NCBI RefSeq assembly: GCF_964340395.1
Contig: NC_135556.1
Location: forward strand, 6,139,501 to 6,203,500
Source of the DNA: Glandiceps talaboti
Taxonomy: Eukaryota > Hemichordata > Enteropneusta > Spengelidae
Direction of reading: 5' to 3'
Length of the DNA stretch: 64,000 nucleotides
Numbering within the stretch: position 1 is the stretch's first letter; each line of letters opens with the position of its first letter. Below the pieces are notes generated by a model. That model saw only the letters and a program-made list of their open reading frames with translations, ran no database searches and was not told where the DNA came from. Shown here in pieces: positions 35,006 to 50,043 of this stretch. The position numbers and the translations under genes are program-made.

Positions 35006-38000
35006 AACATAAATAAGGTGAATGCTACAAAGACAATTATACCGTTAACACCCTTAAAATGTCAAATGTTAAAAGGATAGTGAATGGTCATTAAAATTAT
35101 AGACTGAGACTTGTTATAAAAGCCTTAAAAATGTCAAATATATATGTCAAACGAACGTAAATGACCACTAAAATAATATATTAAATTTTGTACTCTGAGT
35201 CAAATAACCAAATCACAATTCATGATACATATACACCATGATAGTATACATACAGTATCATTCATAATACTTTTAACAATGTAAAACTAGTCATATCTTT
35301 ATAGATATTTTTAATAATCATAACTGATATATGATTTAACAAAATAACATACCTCATTTCCAAACCCTATAATCCAATGAGCCATTGATGAAAAATCAAA
35401 GTCTGTGGTGTCGGAAAATAATCTAAGTCTTCTGTAAACATAACATTGACACAAGTAATATACTTCAACATTATATAAACTTAAGCTTGTAAAATGGCAT
35501 CTCATCTTCAGTTTTGTTCATTCGTTAACATTCATGTACAGTACTGAAGAACGTGCATACCAAATTGCCGTGAAAAGTTGTTCCATTGTATCGTTTCTTC
35601 TTTTGATGACTAGTATTTATACTGTCTGTACAATTTTATAAAAACAGATGGCAGCACTTACATGTTGTGTCATGTACCGGTAGACATGGTACAGTGAAAG
35701 ATGTTTATCCTTAGGCATTTCAAATGTTCATACTGATAATGATTTCAAACATACCCAAAATTCACCTATTAAATAGCTTGCATAGTGTTGATGAAGTGCT
35801 CCTGTATGCTGTAGACATAACATTATCATCACTTCTGAATCAATATTTTGTCAAAGGTGCTAGTTTAAACACACAGAGGAGTGAAAGATGCTTATCTTTT
35901 TTAGTAAACTTTTTATGCATTAAGATGTCTACTTTGATGTCATAGTAATCACCATCAACTCATTCTATTTCCTGGTAGTTATTGTAAAGTACTGTTTTAT
36001 GGTATATCTATAGAATCTATTAATTGTCGGAAAACGACTTCAAACATTTTCAGCTAAATTCTCTCCTTTGTAGTTGTAGAAAGAAAAATAGATTAAAAGG
36101 ATCCTGTTTTGATAACATCATTCTGGAAATTTCATTAATGAACTCAGGAAATAAATGTGAAATAAAGTCACTATTTTATATATTCAAGTTATTGAATTTC
36201 TCAAAAGAAGCCTGTATAATGCACTTGCTGTTACAAAAATTACAAATGATTGTTTGAAGGGAAATTAGATCTGACATGCTCTGATTTCTCATTTCACAAA
36301 TTGTTGAGCAATATTTATTTCCAGAAACATTATTGACATTTCCTTTATAAAATGACAGAGTGTTTTTCCTTAAATTAAAAATTGAAAATTGTTGCATATC
36401 ACAGATACTTTGTAGTATTTATTTGTGGCCACCCGAATCATGCCACCATTATCACATAGACTTAATGTATTGTAGGGGTCTGTGTCTTCAATGAAGACTT
36501 AAAAAAGATAAGGCCACTTGACAAAAACTTTAATGTCGATGAAAAGTTCTGTAACGAAAATTTGAGTCCTGCTGATGCACCATGTTGAAAGAATCTTAGT
36601 GTAAGACTGCAGGTATATCGGCAAAGAACTACAAAACATTATGTAAAGACCTCTTGATATATTGCAACTGCCAACGCTAAGCTGGGATACAAAATATTCA
36701 CAGTAGGATGGATGGATTAGATGGAGCGGATTTCACAAATCTGTGTATGGATTCAATTTCCAAGATTTGACTGTAACACACAACTTTAGAAGGAAAAATA
36801 AAATGCACTCTAGTAGTAAGAAGTCCCGGATCTTACTTTTAGTATCAAACAGTATAGCATAGTATTATCTGATTTTCTGTATACATTCTCCTTGCCTGTT
36901 TTACATGTCATACCATATCTCATCCTTGCAGGTTAATTTGGATGTCTGTCAACTCCTGTTTTGCAAACATTCACATGTAATTTTGCATACCATAGTAGAG
37001 AGACCTCACTTGGTAACAAACCCACTGATTGTGTTTTCAGTTATATACTGGTCATCATTTGAATTATGAATTGTAGGTTACAAATGCATAATTTGTATGA
37101 ATACTGTTCCTGAAAAAGTTGAATGAAAATGACTTGAGGTTGAATGAATGAAAAGAGGGATTTATTCAATCAGTGATCAGAAGGGTCACTGGTAAATACG
37201 AAGGAACATTCATTTTTTTGTACACAAACCATGATCATAGTTTATGGAATGAATTTATCAAGTATATACCTTAATACACATATTTTGTACTTTGGCTGCT
37301 GATAGTGGAGTCATTCAGAACACAAGATCATCCATTCACCCCCACAATAGATAGCAAATTTCTAAAAGACTCCTTTCAATAATATATGAAGCTTTTATAA
37401 TTGTGTATTCTGCCAAAAGCTGTCTATTCTTTGGGAATTTAGTCAGATTATACAATACTTTTTTGTACAGTCGATGAGAAAGTGTAGTCGTCATCATCTA
37501 CATTTTCAGATTTTGTATATCGCAAAGATAATACAATTTGGCAATTCCTGTCGATTTGCTGGCAAAATAGTCAATTACAATTAGGGATTTAAACACATGC
37601 AACACTACTTTAGTGTACAAATACAGTGGAATAAGCACATTCTCTTATATGGATACTGTTTTTCAAATGCTTATTAGATTTATTAAAGTCAGTTATTTTC
37701 ACAACGTTCCTGTCCAGCAGACAGTCATTACCATGATACCTGTGCTGTCAGCCACTAGGAATGCCAAAGTACAGTTCATCCAATGTAGTGTATCGATTTT
37801 GTAACTTTTAAAATCAATAAGACCTCAAGGATATCAAATATTAACCCACTTTTTGAACGGTTGAGTCATACTTGATTCAAGTTCATGAACTTTAAGGACT
37901 TTCAGATGGCACCTACCAACATATGTATAGTATTAAACTGTAGAACAACATATGCAGCTGAAGGACCTCATTCCAGTGTGCTCACCCAGTGGCAGCCTAA

Positions 38001-41000
38001 TGTGAACACAATGATGAAGCTCGCAAGATGACATCTGACGGGTGATGTCACATTATGTACAAAGAGCCAGCCTCACGTTAACTGTCATAAGGCTGGTGTA
38101 GGCATTAACCCTTCCAGTTGATTCTTACGTACTGATAGCCTGTGTTATATCCAGTCTAGTGCATACATTAAGCCTAACAGTTAGTGAGGTGTTACTATGA
38201 GCCTTGTGCTACCTCTAAGCTAACCCCGATGATAGTCTTCTGTTCACCAATAATTTTATGTTATTTTGTATATACAATTGCGAATTTGAACAATAGTCAT
38301 GCCAAGCAGATTAACAAGAAGCCTAGTCGGCTAATCAAGTGGTTTGTTGCAGCTCAGCAGAGCAATCAAAACAAGCTACACAGATGAAAAAATTAAAATT
38401 GAATGCTGAAAGGTTAAAAAGTTTGAAATACAAGTTGAAGCTGTACACTGTGAATGTACTGAAGTTGTAGACCCAAGTATAAATGTTAAGGGACATCAAA
38501 AATGTTTGTAACCGAGTATTCCTTGCCGCGGATCATATGACTTCTGTAATGCCATATAATGATGCATATTTATCATCGTCATATGTTCACAGTAAAGGAT
38601 TTTCTTACATCAATGCTACATTATATTTGTAAGATAGTAAAGACCAATTGATTGAATTTGAGTTGACTATATCTGTAATTACTCTGGTGGGCAGGAGTCA
38701 GTACTAAACAGACGTTTCATGAAACAGAATATCAACTCATTGCTGAAGTAAAGAAATTACAGACATGTTACTTATTGTATTTGTATTTGGGGAATACATG
38801 AAAGGTGCATTAATTTGTAATGTGAATTTTGATATGTTCCAATTTCTATAATTGACAATGCTCTGGAAGCAAACTCCGGAGACCCTTCAAAAAAATTAAT
38901 TACAAGTTTGGGAATCAGACTAGAAGTGTAGTGTAGCAACAGAAAGCATATAGTCTGTGGGTCACAGCATCTTATTGAGACTGTTGAGTAGAAATGGAGA
39001 CATCTCTACAATGTTAGTTTGTGCTGTATGTTTTATACCAAGAATTCCTCTACGATAAACTTGAAATCATACATGGTTTATTTGTAAATCGATGTATAAT
39101 CAACACCATCTGTTTTGTAGAATATGTCAAGGCATTTGTAAGTTGAAGTGAAAAGGATAAATAGTGAGTCATACTAAACTCGCAAGTCTTTACTCCTTAG
39201 TTTATCATATACCCATTTCCTATCTTGCCACGGATGATTGTGCAGGGGAAAATTCAACATATTTTATTACTTTGAAATATGATAGAATATTTGTTAACAT
39301 TTTGTATTTGTGTAAAATGAATTTTTTTAAATCACAAATTGAATAAGTGTTACACAAGTTTCATTTTCAATTTGATTATAACATTTCCCCATTACTCCAG
39401 CAATTCATAAAAAAAAAACATTTTGAAATTATTTTTTGTAACTTCTTTGAAATGTTATCCATTGCTTCAGCTCAAGTCGAAAAATGATTCAGCTGCTTAT
39501 TCATGGTGTTGAATTTTTCCAATTTTGCCTTGAGTTGTCCAGAATCTATCAAATTTTCTCAAATTTCCCTGCCTGAATTTTCACTTAATAATTTTGACAC
39601 AAATTTCTCAATCGAACAATCAAGTATTCTGTACAGACAAAACAATATATGAATAGTGGCTGTGCTTTGGGTGGAAACGATCCTCGCTGATTAATTCTTC
39701 ACATTGCACACTGAACTAAACTGATTGTTAACATTCACAAGTTGTATCTGAAAAGACAAATGGTTGAAATGTAATCTAACATGTTTTGCTGTAATGTGTT
39801 TTAACAAGATTTGATTAGGAAATTGAAATGATTGATTAAAGACTAGGAAGTAGACGCTTGATTAATTACTGCATGTTGATTAAAACTAATCGGGAATAAG
39901 GAGTACGTGGCTATTAAGCACAATGTAGCATTTTCAGTTCATAAAATGATGTCTGCTATTAAAGAATGTACAATCTTCAGGCTTACCTATGTGGTTGTAA
40001 GTGACTTATTTATACACTTGGGAAAGATTTATGTGTATGACTTTAATTTGAACTTGTACAGCTCATAGCTCTAACTATTCACTGTTTTCTGTTTATTTTT
40101 GCCCGTTTCAAAGATTTATCATGCGTTTACATGAAATGGTTCAATTATTCGGATACGCTGAATTAATTAATGTTTACTAAATTATTAATGGTATTGTGTA
40201 CACTGGCTTGATATCCATGTGTAAACAGTCACGAAAATGATACAGATATCGTACTTGTTCATCACATACCAGATCTTGACAAAGGATAAAGCCAACAGGT
40301 TTTTACAATAATCAAGATTGCAGGACATTATGATGAAGAATGGAACATGCAGAGCTTCACCTCTCACATTGTGACCATGTGAGGGCAGTATTCATTAAAA
40401 CTGTTTTGTTCTGATTGTTTTATAATTGTAAGCTTTAAGATTGTAAGATCTTGGAATAATGTTCTCAAATCTTAGATTATAAATTACAATAATTGGGGTT
40501 TCCTCATTTTATTATCACATACAGAAACTCTATATTTTTCCAAAACAAGATGGGAAAGATAGATGTAAATCATGGACAGCAAAATAAGATTCACAAGAAA
40601 ACATCCACCCAACACACGTACATGTTTTGTGTCTCAAACAACATTTCTAAGCTTCAGCTACAAAAACAAAGTGTCAACTCCTGCGTTTGTTTTTTGTATA
40701 AAAAAAAAAAAACCCTGTGGAATTTGATCACCACACGTACTGCATGTGTCATCTCATTAAGAATATCATCGAAGTTGTCTTCACTAATCTCCCCAAAGAG
40801 ACATATCTTTAATTAACAGACCAAACTAATTGACATATAATAGATATTAAGTACTGTGAAATGAGATTAGAAATATTAACTTAGATTAACTATTTAAAAG
40901 CTAATCTTCTAGTCCATTTACAATGAATTTACGTAATGCCTTCTAACATAGCAATTTGGAATAGTCTATGAAGGTGCCTATTCAGGAATAAATCTCACTT

Positions 41001-42938
41001 GATATGTTTCTATGTTATTCAATATTTTAAAAACACCAGGCTTTTTGCAAATTGAAGGTATTTTCTAATTTAAGAGTATCAATACTGGAGGGATACAATT
41101 TGCTGTTTTTGTGTATATGTAATCTTAATTTTAGCTCTTACATACAGATTAATATACAAATGTACTTATCAATTATTACTTAACTTTATCAAAGTTTTGC
41201 TTGAGTCATTCCACCCCACCGACCTCCCTACGCCATCCCAGAGTCACCAAGAAAGAGGTCATGTACAGAAGATTTACAGAGAATGTTTTTTTTTCACATA
41301 TTAACGTTCCTCCAGTCAGAATAATATTGATTATTGAATTGCATTTGATTTCTGTTTTCATATTAAAGTCTTTGTAGCACAGTGCCGATAATAAGTTCGA
41401 TATTCATTCACATTGAGCACCTATAGAAAGCTCCTGCAGTTGATGATTTACAGATAGCATGTATAATATGAGTAGTGACCAGTGTAAAGAATTTAATTTC
41501 TATCTTTGTAAATCTTATTACTCAGCACCTGCTGGGTCCCTGCAGCATTTATTGATTGCAACTTTAACAATGAACCAACAGTAAGGCCCTTTTTGTAATT
41601 GGTCTCACATAAAATGCGACATTACACCCTTATCATAAGTTATGGTACAGTAAAACTACAGGACCAAATGACAAAATGATATATGTCGGCATTCACACCA
41701 CAGTTGCTCATACTATAATAATTTACACCACGTAAATTACAGATAGTGCTACAAAATTTCATGTCTTTAGTTTGTTTCAGGATTTATGTCTCTGTAAATT
41801 AAGTATATAGTCGACCACGCCAACGTTTCATTATACTCAATTTGAGTTCTTTGAATACCACTGGTCATAGTACGGGGTTTGACATTATAACATACAAAAC
41901 AATGTTGTTGATTTATACATGTACCATAAAATGCTTGCTTGCTTGTATGGTTTGTATTTCAATACGGATATGAATTTATTTTTGTGCGTGTTTGACACAA
42001 GTTTTATTATCCAACTGTTTTTTTATTTCCAGAATCGTTGGTGTTAAAATTACAGGTTGACGTTTGGATATTGGTTCATGATATATAAACTTTTATGTAT
42101 TATTCATTTTATCTGTACCAGGTAGTAAAAACAGAAGTTGTTATTCCACATACATGTAATTTCCAATCATAATTAAGATTTAAGACTTCCTATATATTAA
42201 AGTTTTTCTCCAAATTTTATGTGGCTTCGGGATTGAATTTAAAACCAAATGAAACTGGTCCAATTCACATTACGTGTATATGGGGATTTATAGCATGTGT
42301 TTATGCACTTCTAAGTAAAGGGGGGGGGGGGTGAAGAACTTTGTAATTAATGTGATAAATTGTGTAAGTTAACTGTTGACAATCCATAAGTATTAAAAGT
42401 CCAGTTCTTTTTTTAAAATGTTTTATTTTTTTGTCTGGAAAGAGCTATAGCAAAAAGTTGGTCATGAACAAAGGAACACTCCTATGTAATCCTTACGGCT
42501 CCAGCAGTGGTAATGTGAGACCATGGGATTGAAACCCTGGCATTTAAAAGAAGTATGAGTTTTGATGTCAGTGAGGGCTAAAAGAACAACAATGATATTT
42601 CCTAGGAACTCTAGTCATTTGTTTTACATGATGCATAGTCATATTAAGTTCTCTATTCCAACTATGAATGATTAATAAAGCAGTCAGTATATAATATATA
42701 ATTATATAAATATGATTTATTCTTTGTGAAATTTATGAGGTATACAAAGTAACTAATTTTATACTCATGACGTTGAAAACAAATCTCAAACATCATCCAC
42801 ACTTCAGAGTCGTAGATTTATATGGTAAATAATATCATTGAATATGTAAATCTGCCTACATGTATGCGTGAATAATTAACTTGTAAGGACTATTGCAAAG
42901 TGAAAGTCAAGTTCATAAAGATTTTCAAGGTCACAGGA

Positions 42939-42978
<40 letters not shown>

Positions 42979-44888
42979 AACTGTGCATTTCAATATAGTG
43001 AAAGATGCAGTGGGAAGATATGCAAATTTATGACTTTGGTACAGATTGCCTCCAAGGTTGAATTTGAAAATCATTACAGCATGCATGGTCGATCTAATGA
43101 TGTGCTGTTACAATGATATCTAAAATGATCCCGTTGTGGAAATATACATATTACTCAAATGACCAGTTCATTTTTTTCACTTTGCCTTTCCAAGGAAAGA
43201 TCACAGGGTGACAAGTACCAAACACTTAGATGCCACATGTATCCATCACCTTTCAGTTGCATTAATAATATTATTGAGTCTCTCTTGGTAAATTAACGCT
43301 TACAAAAAAATGCTGTAAGCATTCAATGTTCAAGTTTATGTATTACGAGTATGTTTAAATAGTGCTTAGGCATACATGTGTAATAGATAATTTACTGCAC
43401 AATGAAAATATTGTTTTTATTTATCACTTATAACACAAAGGTAAATAAATATAAAGCTAAATTGAGTTTTCAAGTATGCTGGCAAACATTAAAACCTGCC
43501 ACAAATTGAAATAAAAATTGTAGGAAAAGTAAATAAGATTTCCTTTGATTGCCAATTCCTGGTTTGGAATGTATAACCAAATTCCGTATTTATTTCATTT
43601 GATAAACAAACTGAACTTGACCTTGGATTAACTACACACAAATATCATTAAAGTGCCTTTAAAGGTATATTAGACCACAATCATGGTGCAAAATAATTCA
43701 TTTTTTTTCTCTGCATTTAAATGATGTTTATCGGTGTATCGAACTGTATTTGTGTTTTTTATAGCGCATTTGAAATGCCTTCAAAACAAGGCAAATCTGA
43801 ACCGCAGCGATGACTACCGGGTATATCATTGTATGACCTACTTCTATCAATTAATCAATTGAACTTGATCTTGTTCTGATACCTCTAAGTAACTATACAG
43901 ACTTGTATATAATCACAATTTTGAGACGAGTTCATCTGCACGGAATACATCTGTCTTTGACTAATTACCACATCCGTTGGGAGTTGTTTGAAGAGAATTT
44001 ACAACTCACCATCTGGTGTTCAAGACATTTTCTATTGAATTCTCCTAACGTAATATATTTTTCTTGGTTAAAAATTGTGATGTACAATGTAATAACAAAT
44101 ATGACATGCTTAACCATCCAAGACATATAAAATAGGAAATGATATTTAATTATTTGAAATAATCATTTATAGAATTCAATTCACATCTAAATACACCACC
44201 AATAATGATTTTGTCAATGTTGACTTTAAATATTCTCAGTCCACTTTGCTCAAATCTTGCATGCAATAGCTAGCTTAACAATATCTGCATTTTCACTCAG
44301 GGGTTTTGGACAAAATTATTAAATTTTATGGTGTTATCTTAAAAGTAAACACTCAAAAAGACAAAACAAAACAGAGAAAAATTATTAGCAGTTGTTTGTG
44401 GGATATAATAACTGGGAGACGCCTTTGATTTACAAAAAAAGAATTGAAAGGTATACATTTCACACTTCTTATCATAAATTTAAATTTTGATACGAAGTTA
44501 ATAATAATCTTGTATGAAATATTATCTTTTTGATATCAATTCATGCAGGATATCCGAGAAGTTAAAAAGAATTTCCATCGATGTATAACTCAGTTTATGG
44601 ATATTTGATAATGGACTTCCTTGCCCTTTCGTGTTGGTTTTTCCAGAAAAACAAAGTATTTATCATGAAATATTTATAATGTAACTAAATCTAAGAGCGA
44701 TGCACGACAAAAATTAAGTCTGGCTGTGAGCTCTTTCTGTATGCATCTAGGAAGAGGATTTGTTTTCCAGTGATATTTATGCCAAGAAAGATGTTTCCTC
44801 GAGGAGAAGGAAAGATTTATCATGTTTAAGATATTTTGCCGTGATTCAAATTTCAATAGACGTGTATATTGTGCCATGTTTTTGCTGA
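35006..44888. other. 9.9-kb block nearly free of recognisable repeats
   Basis: Apart from a poly-A (40698..40711), a poly-G (42319..42330) and a (GAT)13 run (42939..42977), I found no arrays, inverted-repeat elements or dispersed families here. All open frames are short (at most 107 codons), in AT-rich sequence, without domains. It could be intronic or intergenic. Confidence 0.45.
42939..42977. repeat. (GAT)13 microsatellite
   Basis: Pure GAT trinucleotide run of about 39 bp. Confidence 0.95.
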
Positions 44889-45000
44889 GGTTGGGTAACC
44901 CTGGTAACAGAGAGGGGGAAAGGAGTACAAGTTGGGAACCCTGGTAAAATTACTGGGGAACCCAAGTAGATTTTACCTGCTTACCGCCCTTAACAAAAAC
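44889..45000 (-). repeat. Dispersed GGGAAACC repeat, copy 3
   Basis: Contains TGGGTAACCCTGGTAACAGA, GTTGGGAACCCTGGTAAAAT, TACTGGGGAACCCAAGTAGA, and TTTTACCTGCTTACCGCCCT. It matches copy 1 at 25481..25622 in order. Internally it is itself a near-duplication: GGTAACCCTGGTAA and GGGAACCCTGGTAA are 50 bp apart. Confidence 0.55.
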
Positions 45001-46467
45001 ACAGTTATGTTTGATGCTCCTTATTCAAAATTTTGTCAAAAAAGTGAATAAATAAAAACACTAGAAAATAAAAGCTAATAAAACATGCATTTGTACGGTA
45101 TTTTTGTTTATGACTACATGTACCTTTTCTGTCCCCATGATGTTAACTGTTTTGTAAACACTTTGAGTTGATTTTGTTGAGACTGTTCAGATCAAATTGT
45201 TCATCCAGTCTTGTATAATAATGTAGAAAACAGATATGAGAGGTAACGTGTACATGTAAATATATTTTGTAGAATGTCTCCATGTTGAATGTAGAGAAAA
45301 CAGATGTCTAGCTCTTGTTCATACAAGTGTGGAAATTTTAGTTTAATATTGTTGAAAAGCAAAATCACAATCAGAATTACCAGAAAGGTAGATATAATGG
45401 CTCGTATAGTAATGGAAAATTAATATTTTAACCAGTATTATAATAAAAAATGCTTAAAATACTGAAAATTCTGTTTCTTTGAAACATTCATCCACAATCT
45501 ATGGAGAAGTGACTGTCTATGAACATTATAGTGGAATTATTATGCAAATATTGTTACCCAGCAAATGTAATGTTCAAGTACATGTATATATAAAATGGGA
45601 CCTGAGTTTCTTTTGATGTAATAGTGGCAGTCATTTGAAAAATTTGAAAAATGACTGTGTTTTAATGTACAAGTCTCATGGTTATATAATGAGGTGATTT
45701 GTCAATGAGGACAGCCATTCTCGCAACTTTTTCTCGATAAGTATCTCAGAATACTTTTATCACTTTTTTCGACATTTAACAGTCTCCCCAAGGAGGCAAT
45801 GACTATATTTCATTCGTGGGGCATAATTCTTCTGAAAAAGAAATTGTTTGCTTGAAAATTGAAGACCTTAAGGGTTAATACCTCTGCTGATGATGGAATC
45901 CATCAGGATACAGTACAATTCAGCCATCTTATCATATCTTATAACTAAGGCTATGGCAAGAGGATGGGAAGATGTCAGATTACGATAAGAAACGAAGTCA
46001 TTATTAACTCATTTGGTAGTATTTATGAATGCACCTTGTGCACGACACTAATGTACGAAGATTACCTGATACTCTGTCCCAGATAAGATAGAAAAAAAAG
46101 TACGTTCCTATCTGTTGCATATATGGATTTCACTGTCTGCATTTGAATTTTTGTGACTGCTTTGCCGCCGAAGTCTTGAACAGGAAGCCATAGTCAATGC
46201 ATTCACTCACATATCACATATCTGTATGAATAGTTTGCTGTTTCTCAGTGAAATTATGACAAATTCTGTGAAAGATCTGGAGATTAATATTCTTACATTT
46301 TTGTTCAGACTGTTAGCTGATAAGATTTTAACGATCTGTTTGTAATGAATAATATGAATTGCATGATATGCAATGATTAGGCTGCAACTGGGATATTTTT
46401 TTTCATCAAGTAACCAAATATGTATTCTCTAATAATTGGTCAGTTACTTATAAAAATATCTGTTAAT
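45001..46467. other. AT-rich unique stretch, nothing recognised
   Basis: No repeat or gene signal was identified. Confidence 0.4.
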
Positions 46468-46705
46468 TAGTAGTCAATATTATCCGTAGGTTGTGTAGTG
46501 ACAAGTTTAAACCGTGAGTGAAAGCTTGGTTTTGAATCTGTCGCCATGTTAAAACTGTATCGTTTTTCAATTAGATATTTACCACAAGCTATTCACTGAA
46601 CAGTGTTAATACCAATAATCTGACATTGCCCATTTTAATCAGTGGTCGATCGTATCCATTAGTACTGTAATAACAGGTTTAAATTGTGATTGTCGTTGAG
46701 GGCGC
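46468..46705 (+). repeat. Two-copy duplication, ~172-bp offset
   Basis: ATCCGTAGGTTGTGTAGTGA..AAGTTTAAACCGTGAGTG at about 46482 recurs as ATCCATTAGTACTGTAATAA..AGGTTTAAATTGTGATTG at about 46654. The copies are diverged, but the offset is close to that of the relic arrays at 8.4 and 10 kb. Confidence 0.45.
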
Positions 46706-47040
46706 TGATTTTTGGGTATGGACTCAAAAAAATCAATTTGATTTGATTTATCATGTAAATTAAACAGCTACAAACAATATGCTATTAACCTATAGGTGAT
46801 TCAATACTGTTCAGGGGTGTATGATATTCCGAGTAAGTTATTGTATCGAACAAAACATTTCCAAAAAATATGTTCAGTTGCAGCTACTGGTATATTGAAT
46901 GATGTGTATTTTTCCTGGAGGGGATTGTGATCACAAGGCCTAAATTTTGATGTTTACCCCACGGTGCCCATTTCAAAGGTTATAATGATGATGTTGGTGA
47001 GTTTATCAATTCCTAGAAGTTTGACTTGTTAAGTTTGATG

Positions 47041-47330
47041 ATGCTGTTCAACATTTGTTCAGAATGACAACATGATTTGAACATCAAGTCTTTGAGCTAG
47101 AGACGTTTAACTTCAATGCTGTTTTGCAGACAAATCGCATAACGTAGATTCTGACTTCATATTCACTTTTGTCAAATTTTCTTATTAGTGGACCTTCTAG
47201 CTAGACTTTACTTTCAATCTTGACAATGCTGTTCTGCATATAAAGACAAGAGTATGATCATGAACATCATGTCTTTGGGTGACATTCAAGTTCAAAAAGA
47301 TGCTTGTTGAACATGTGCAAATCACAGCAC
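47041..47330 (+). repeat. Two-copy duplication, ~185-bp offset
   Basis: GATGCTGTTCAACAT..AACATGATTTGAACATCAAGTCTTTGAG near 47041 recurs as AATGCTGTTCTGCAT..GTATGATCATGAACATCATGTCTTTGGG near 47226. Diverged; a partial third match starts near 47118 (AATGCTGTTTTGCAG). Confidence 0.5.
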
Positions 47331-49076
47331 CTTTCCTCTTCAAGTAAAATTTGACAGACTTTACGACTATGAGATATCTAATAGGGGTTTCACACTGGAC
47401 AAATTCTGTCAACTCCAAGGCAACTCTAGTTTTTAACCTGACATAAGAAACCAAATGTGAACAGTTTAAGTTGACCCTGAGGCAGGTTAAATTAGGCCCA
47501 GTGCAAGAGGATAGCTTAGGGCCGACATAAGGGTTATGTCCTCACAAAATTCCATTTGATTACCTCAAAGTATTTAGGTTTTTTTTACAGAAGAGTCTAA
47601 AGGGACACTTTACAGGGTCAGAGTTTACAAATGTAGAGTTACTGCTAAATGAAATCAGGAAATGGAGCCAATGTTGATATTTGATGATTTTGGTCTGTGA
47701 TTTATATCACGCTGAGTCAAGCACAAAATACAATGTGAATGGGGACCAAAATCCAGTTGATCAGTTCTACAACTTATGTTACATAGAGTTAAAACTCACA
47801 TTTCCAGTGTAGTGTGAGCATAGTACAATTAAACAAAGATCTGCCATACATGTATGTTGTCAAGTCATCAGTCATTTATCCTTTAAACACCTACTTTAAT
47901 GTCATTGCAATTAAAGGACCATATTGAAGGTCAAAATAATGAACTTGATGGGTTTCTTACTAATTGTGGGACCTTGACAAGTTCAATGTCCTGTGTTGAA
48001 CATACTAAAATCACTGGACCTTTCCAATGTCAAATCAGTTTGGCAAAATTTACAGCTCGGAGATGTTTAATTAACGAAGATGTGTTAAGTTATCATTTAA
48101 CTCTGAATAACCACAATTCCCATGGTACTTACTTTAAAATAACAGCTCCTTCATAGAGACGACATCTACAAATCAATGAATCCCAGAATAAGAACTCTCT
48201 TATCCATATGCACACTACATTTAATACAGGCCATAAAAGTTATATGACCTTTATAAATTCCAAAGTACCCTGTCAATGGGAATTAAATGTAACATGCAAT
48301 CTCCCAGCACATGAAGCACAGGACATGTGCTGTATATTCTCCTTTCCAAGTATTTTAGTAATTGTTGATTGCACAGAAGCGTGTTTAATTTATCTTTTGA
48401 ATCTCTGGAAGCAATTAAGTAAATCTGTAATAGACTATAATTTCACTAAAGTGTTAAAGTTCTTTAGCCTAAGATGTGTAAACAGTATGTTCAGATAACA
48501 CCCTTTGTAGTTTTCAAAGTGCACACAGTCTGCTGTGGATGTGCACAGAATTCAACAGAGTTGATAGCGGTAATGAAATGTAAACAGAATCCGACCAGGA
48601 GTTTCTTTCAAAGTTTCGGCACTTTTATGTGTAAACAATATAACAATTTGATAAAGTTAAATGTGCATTTATTAATGCCTTGATCTCTTTCATTCATCCA
48701 AATGTCTGAATGGTTGCCTTGAATTGCTGTTGCTGTGTTTTATTGCCAAAAAATCCATATTCTATTACATGTCAATTGTAAATGCTTATCGCAACAAATG
48801 CAGGAAACCTAAGCTTACTCTTGAAATGTTGAATACTTCATGTATATTACAAGATAGTCTTGTTGAAACCTTTCAATTATTACTACTAACCACAAGTCAA
48901 AATTCACATAGAAAGTAATAAAACACAACAATTTCTTGCAGCAAAAGTTGGAGTCATTGTTCATTGAAGGTGTAATTAGAAAACTGATATGATATTTCAT
49001 TTTGAGTGTCATGTTGCAATCTTTATCTTCACAAAGATGATTATAATATGTAATGCATGTACATTGTACTGTCAGT
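47331..49076. other. Run of short plus-strand open frames, no gene called
   Basis: Four open frames of 64-96 codons follow one another on the plus strand between 47899 and 48918. None shows a domain, a signal peptide, consistent codon use or convincing splice sites, and they are in different frames. I leave them uncalled. The rest is AT-rich. Confidence 0.4.
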
Positions 49077-49228
49077 TCTTGCCTTTTGAAAAATTAAAGC
49101 CATCATCAGTTGACATGAATCTTGAGACACATTTATGTTCATCAATTTGTATATGACAATTGATGTATAATCGATTCTTGCCTTTGAGAAAGACATCAGT
49201 TCACATGAATCAAAAGACATGTTTACCA
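49077..49228 (+). repeat. Two-copy duplication, ~98-bp offset
   Basis: TTCTTGCCTTTTGAAAAATT..ATCAGTTGACATGAATCTTGAGACACATTTA recurs as TTCTTGCCTTTGAGAAAG..ATCAGTTCACATGAATCAAAAGACATGTTTA. The 131-codon minus-strand frame across it carries the duplication as an internal repeat and has no recognisable domain. Confidence 0.7.
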
Positions 49229-50040
49229 ACTTAAATTGAGATCTGTGAAGACGGAGGCATCCCGGCCCTTTGGGAAATAGTAGAAAGCCTTGATTTACAT
49301 GTATGTAACAAGACAGCTGTAACTTTATAAGCAGTGTTGTAGTGAACATAGAGGGTTTTCCAGACTTTCTGCTTCCATTACCATATAGACAGGGTGAGTT
49401 GATAGACAGGAAACATAATGTCAGTAGCGATCCCAAGTCCGACTGACTGGTACATGGTAATCAGTGATGTTTTCAACAACTTTCTTGAGTGTTTTCAGAT
49501 AGTCATGTGGTCAGAAGTCGAGTGTTGATATCACGCCAGGTGTTGAAGTAGTTCGTTATCTCACTTGTCTCCAGCTTCATTTCTAATTTAGAGTACAAGT
49601 ATATTTCTACCATGATGAACAAATTAGAGCCAAATTGCTGTTTGTGTTTTCATCTGTTTGTATCTTTTAAAATTTGAAAATTCCAGCTGCCATCTTCTCA
49701 CTCATCAGTAGGTATTGGAAAAACTGACATTGATAACTATACAATTTGTTATTTCAACAAACACACTATTGCATATGCATATTATATTACTATTTTTTTC
49801 ACAATAGCCTGTCTCAGTCTCTCTGATATCCAAACCTTATTCTAATTTGTAAAAATGATAAATTGGAATCACAATATAAGCAAAGATTTGAGTTTTCATA
49901 AATGATAGAGTCATTATTTGCTGTCATCGTGTGATGAGGTGCTGAGTTTGAAGGTATTTTTGTAAGAAAAGGAATGCTACTATTGCTAGAAGCAAATGTG
50001 CCAGCTTGATGGTAGTATGATATCTTGCTGTTTATATGCT
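49229..50040. other. AT-rich unique stretch, nothing recognised
   Basis: No repeat or gene signal was identified. Confidence 0.4.
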
Positions 50041-50043
50041 TAA

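Noticed and set aside
47899-48918. Cluster of four plus-strand open frames as a possible multi-exon gene
   Set aside because: Frames differ, no matching donor/acceptor pairs were seen, and no domain or sensible codon bias is visible.
49041-49436. 131-codon minus-strand open frame
   Set aside because: Crosses a two-copy DNA duplication, with no domain and no splice or promoter context.
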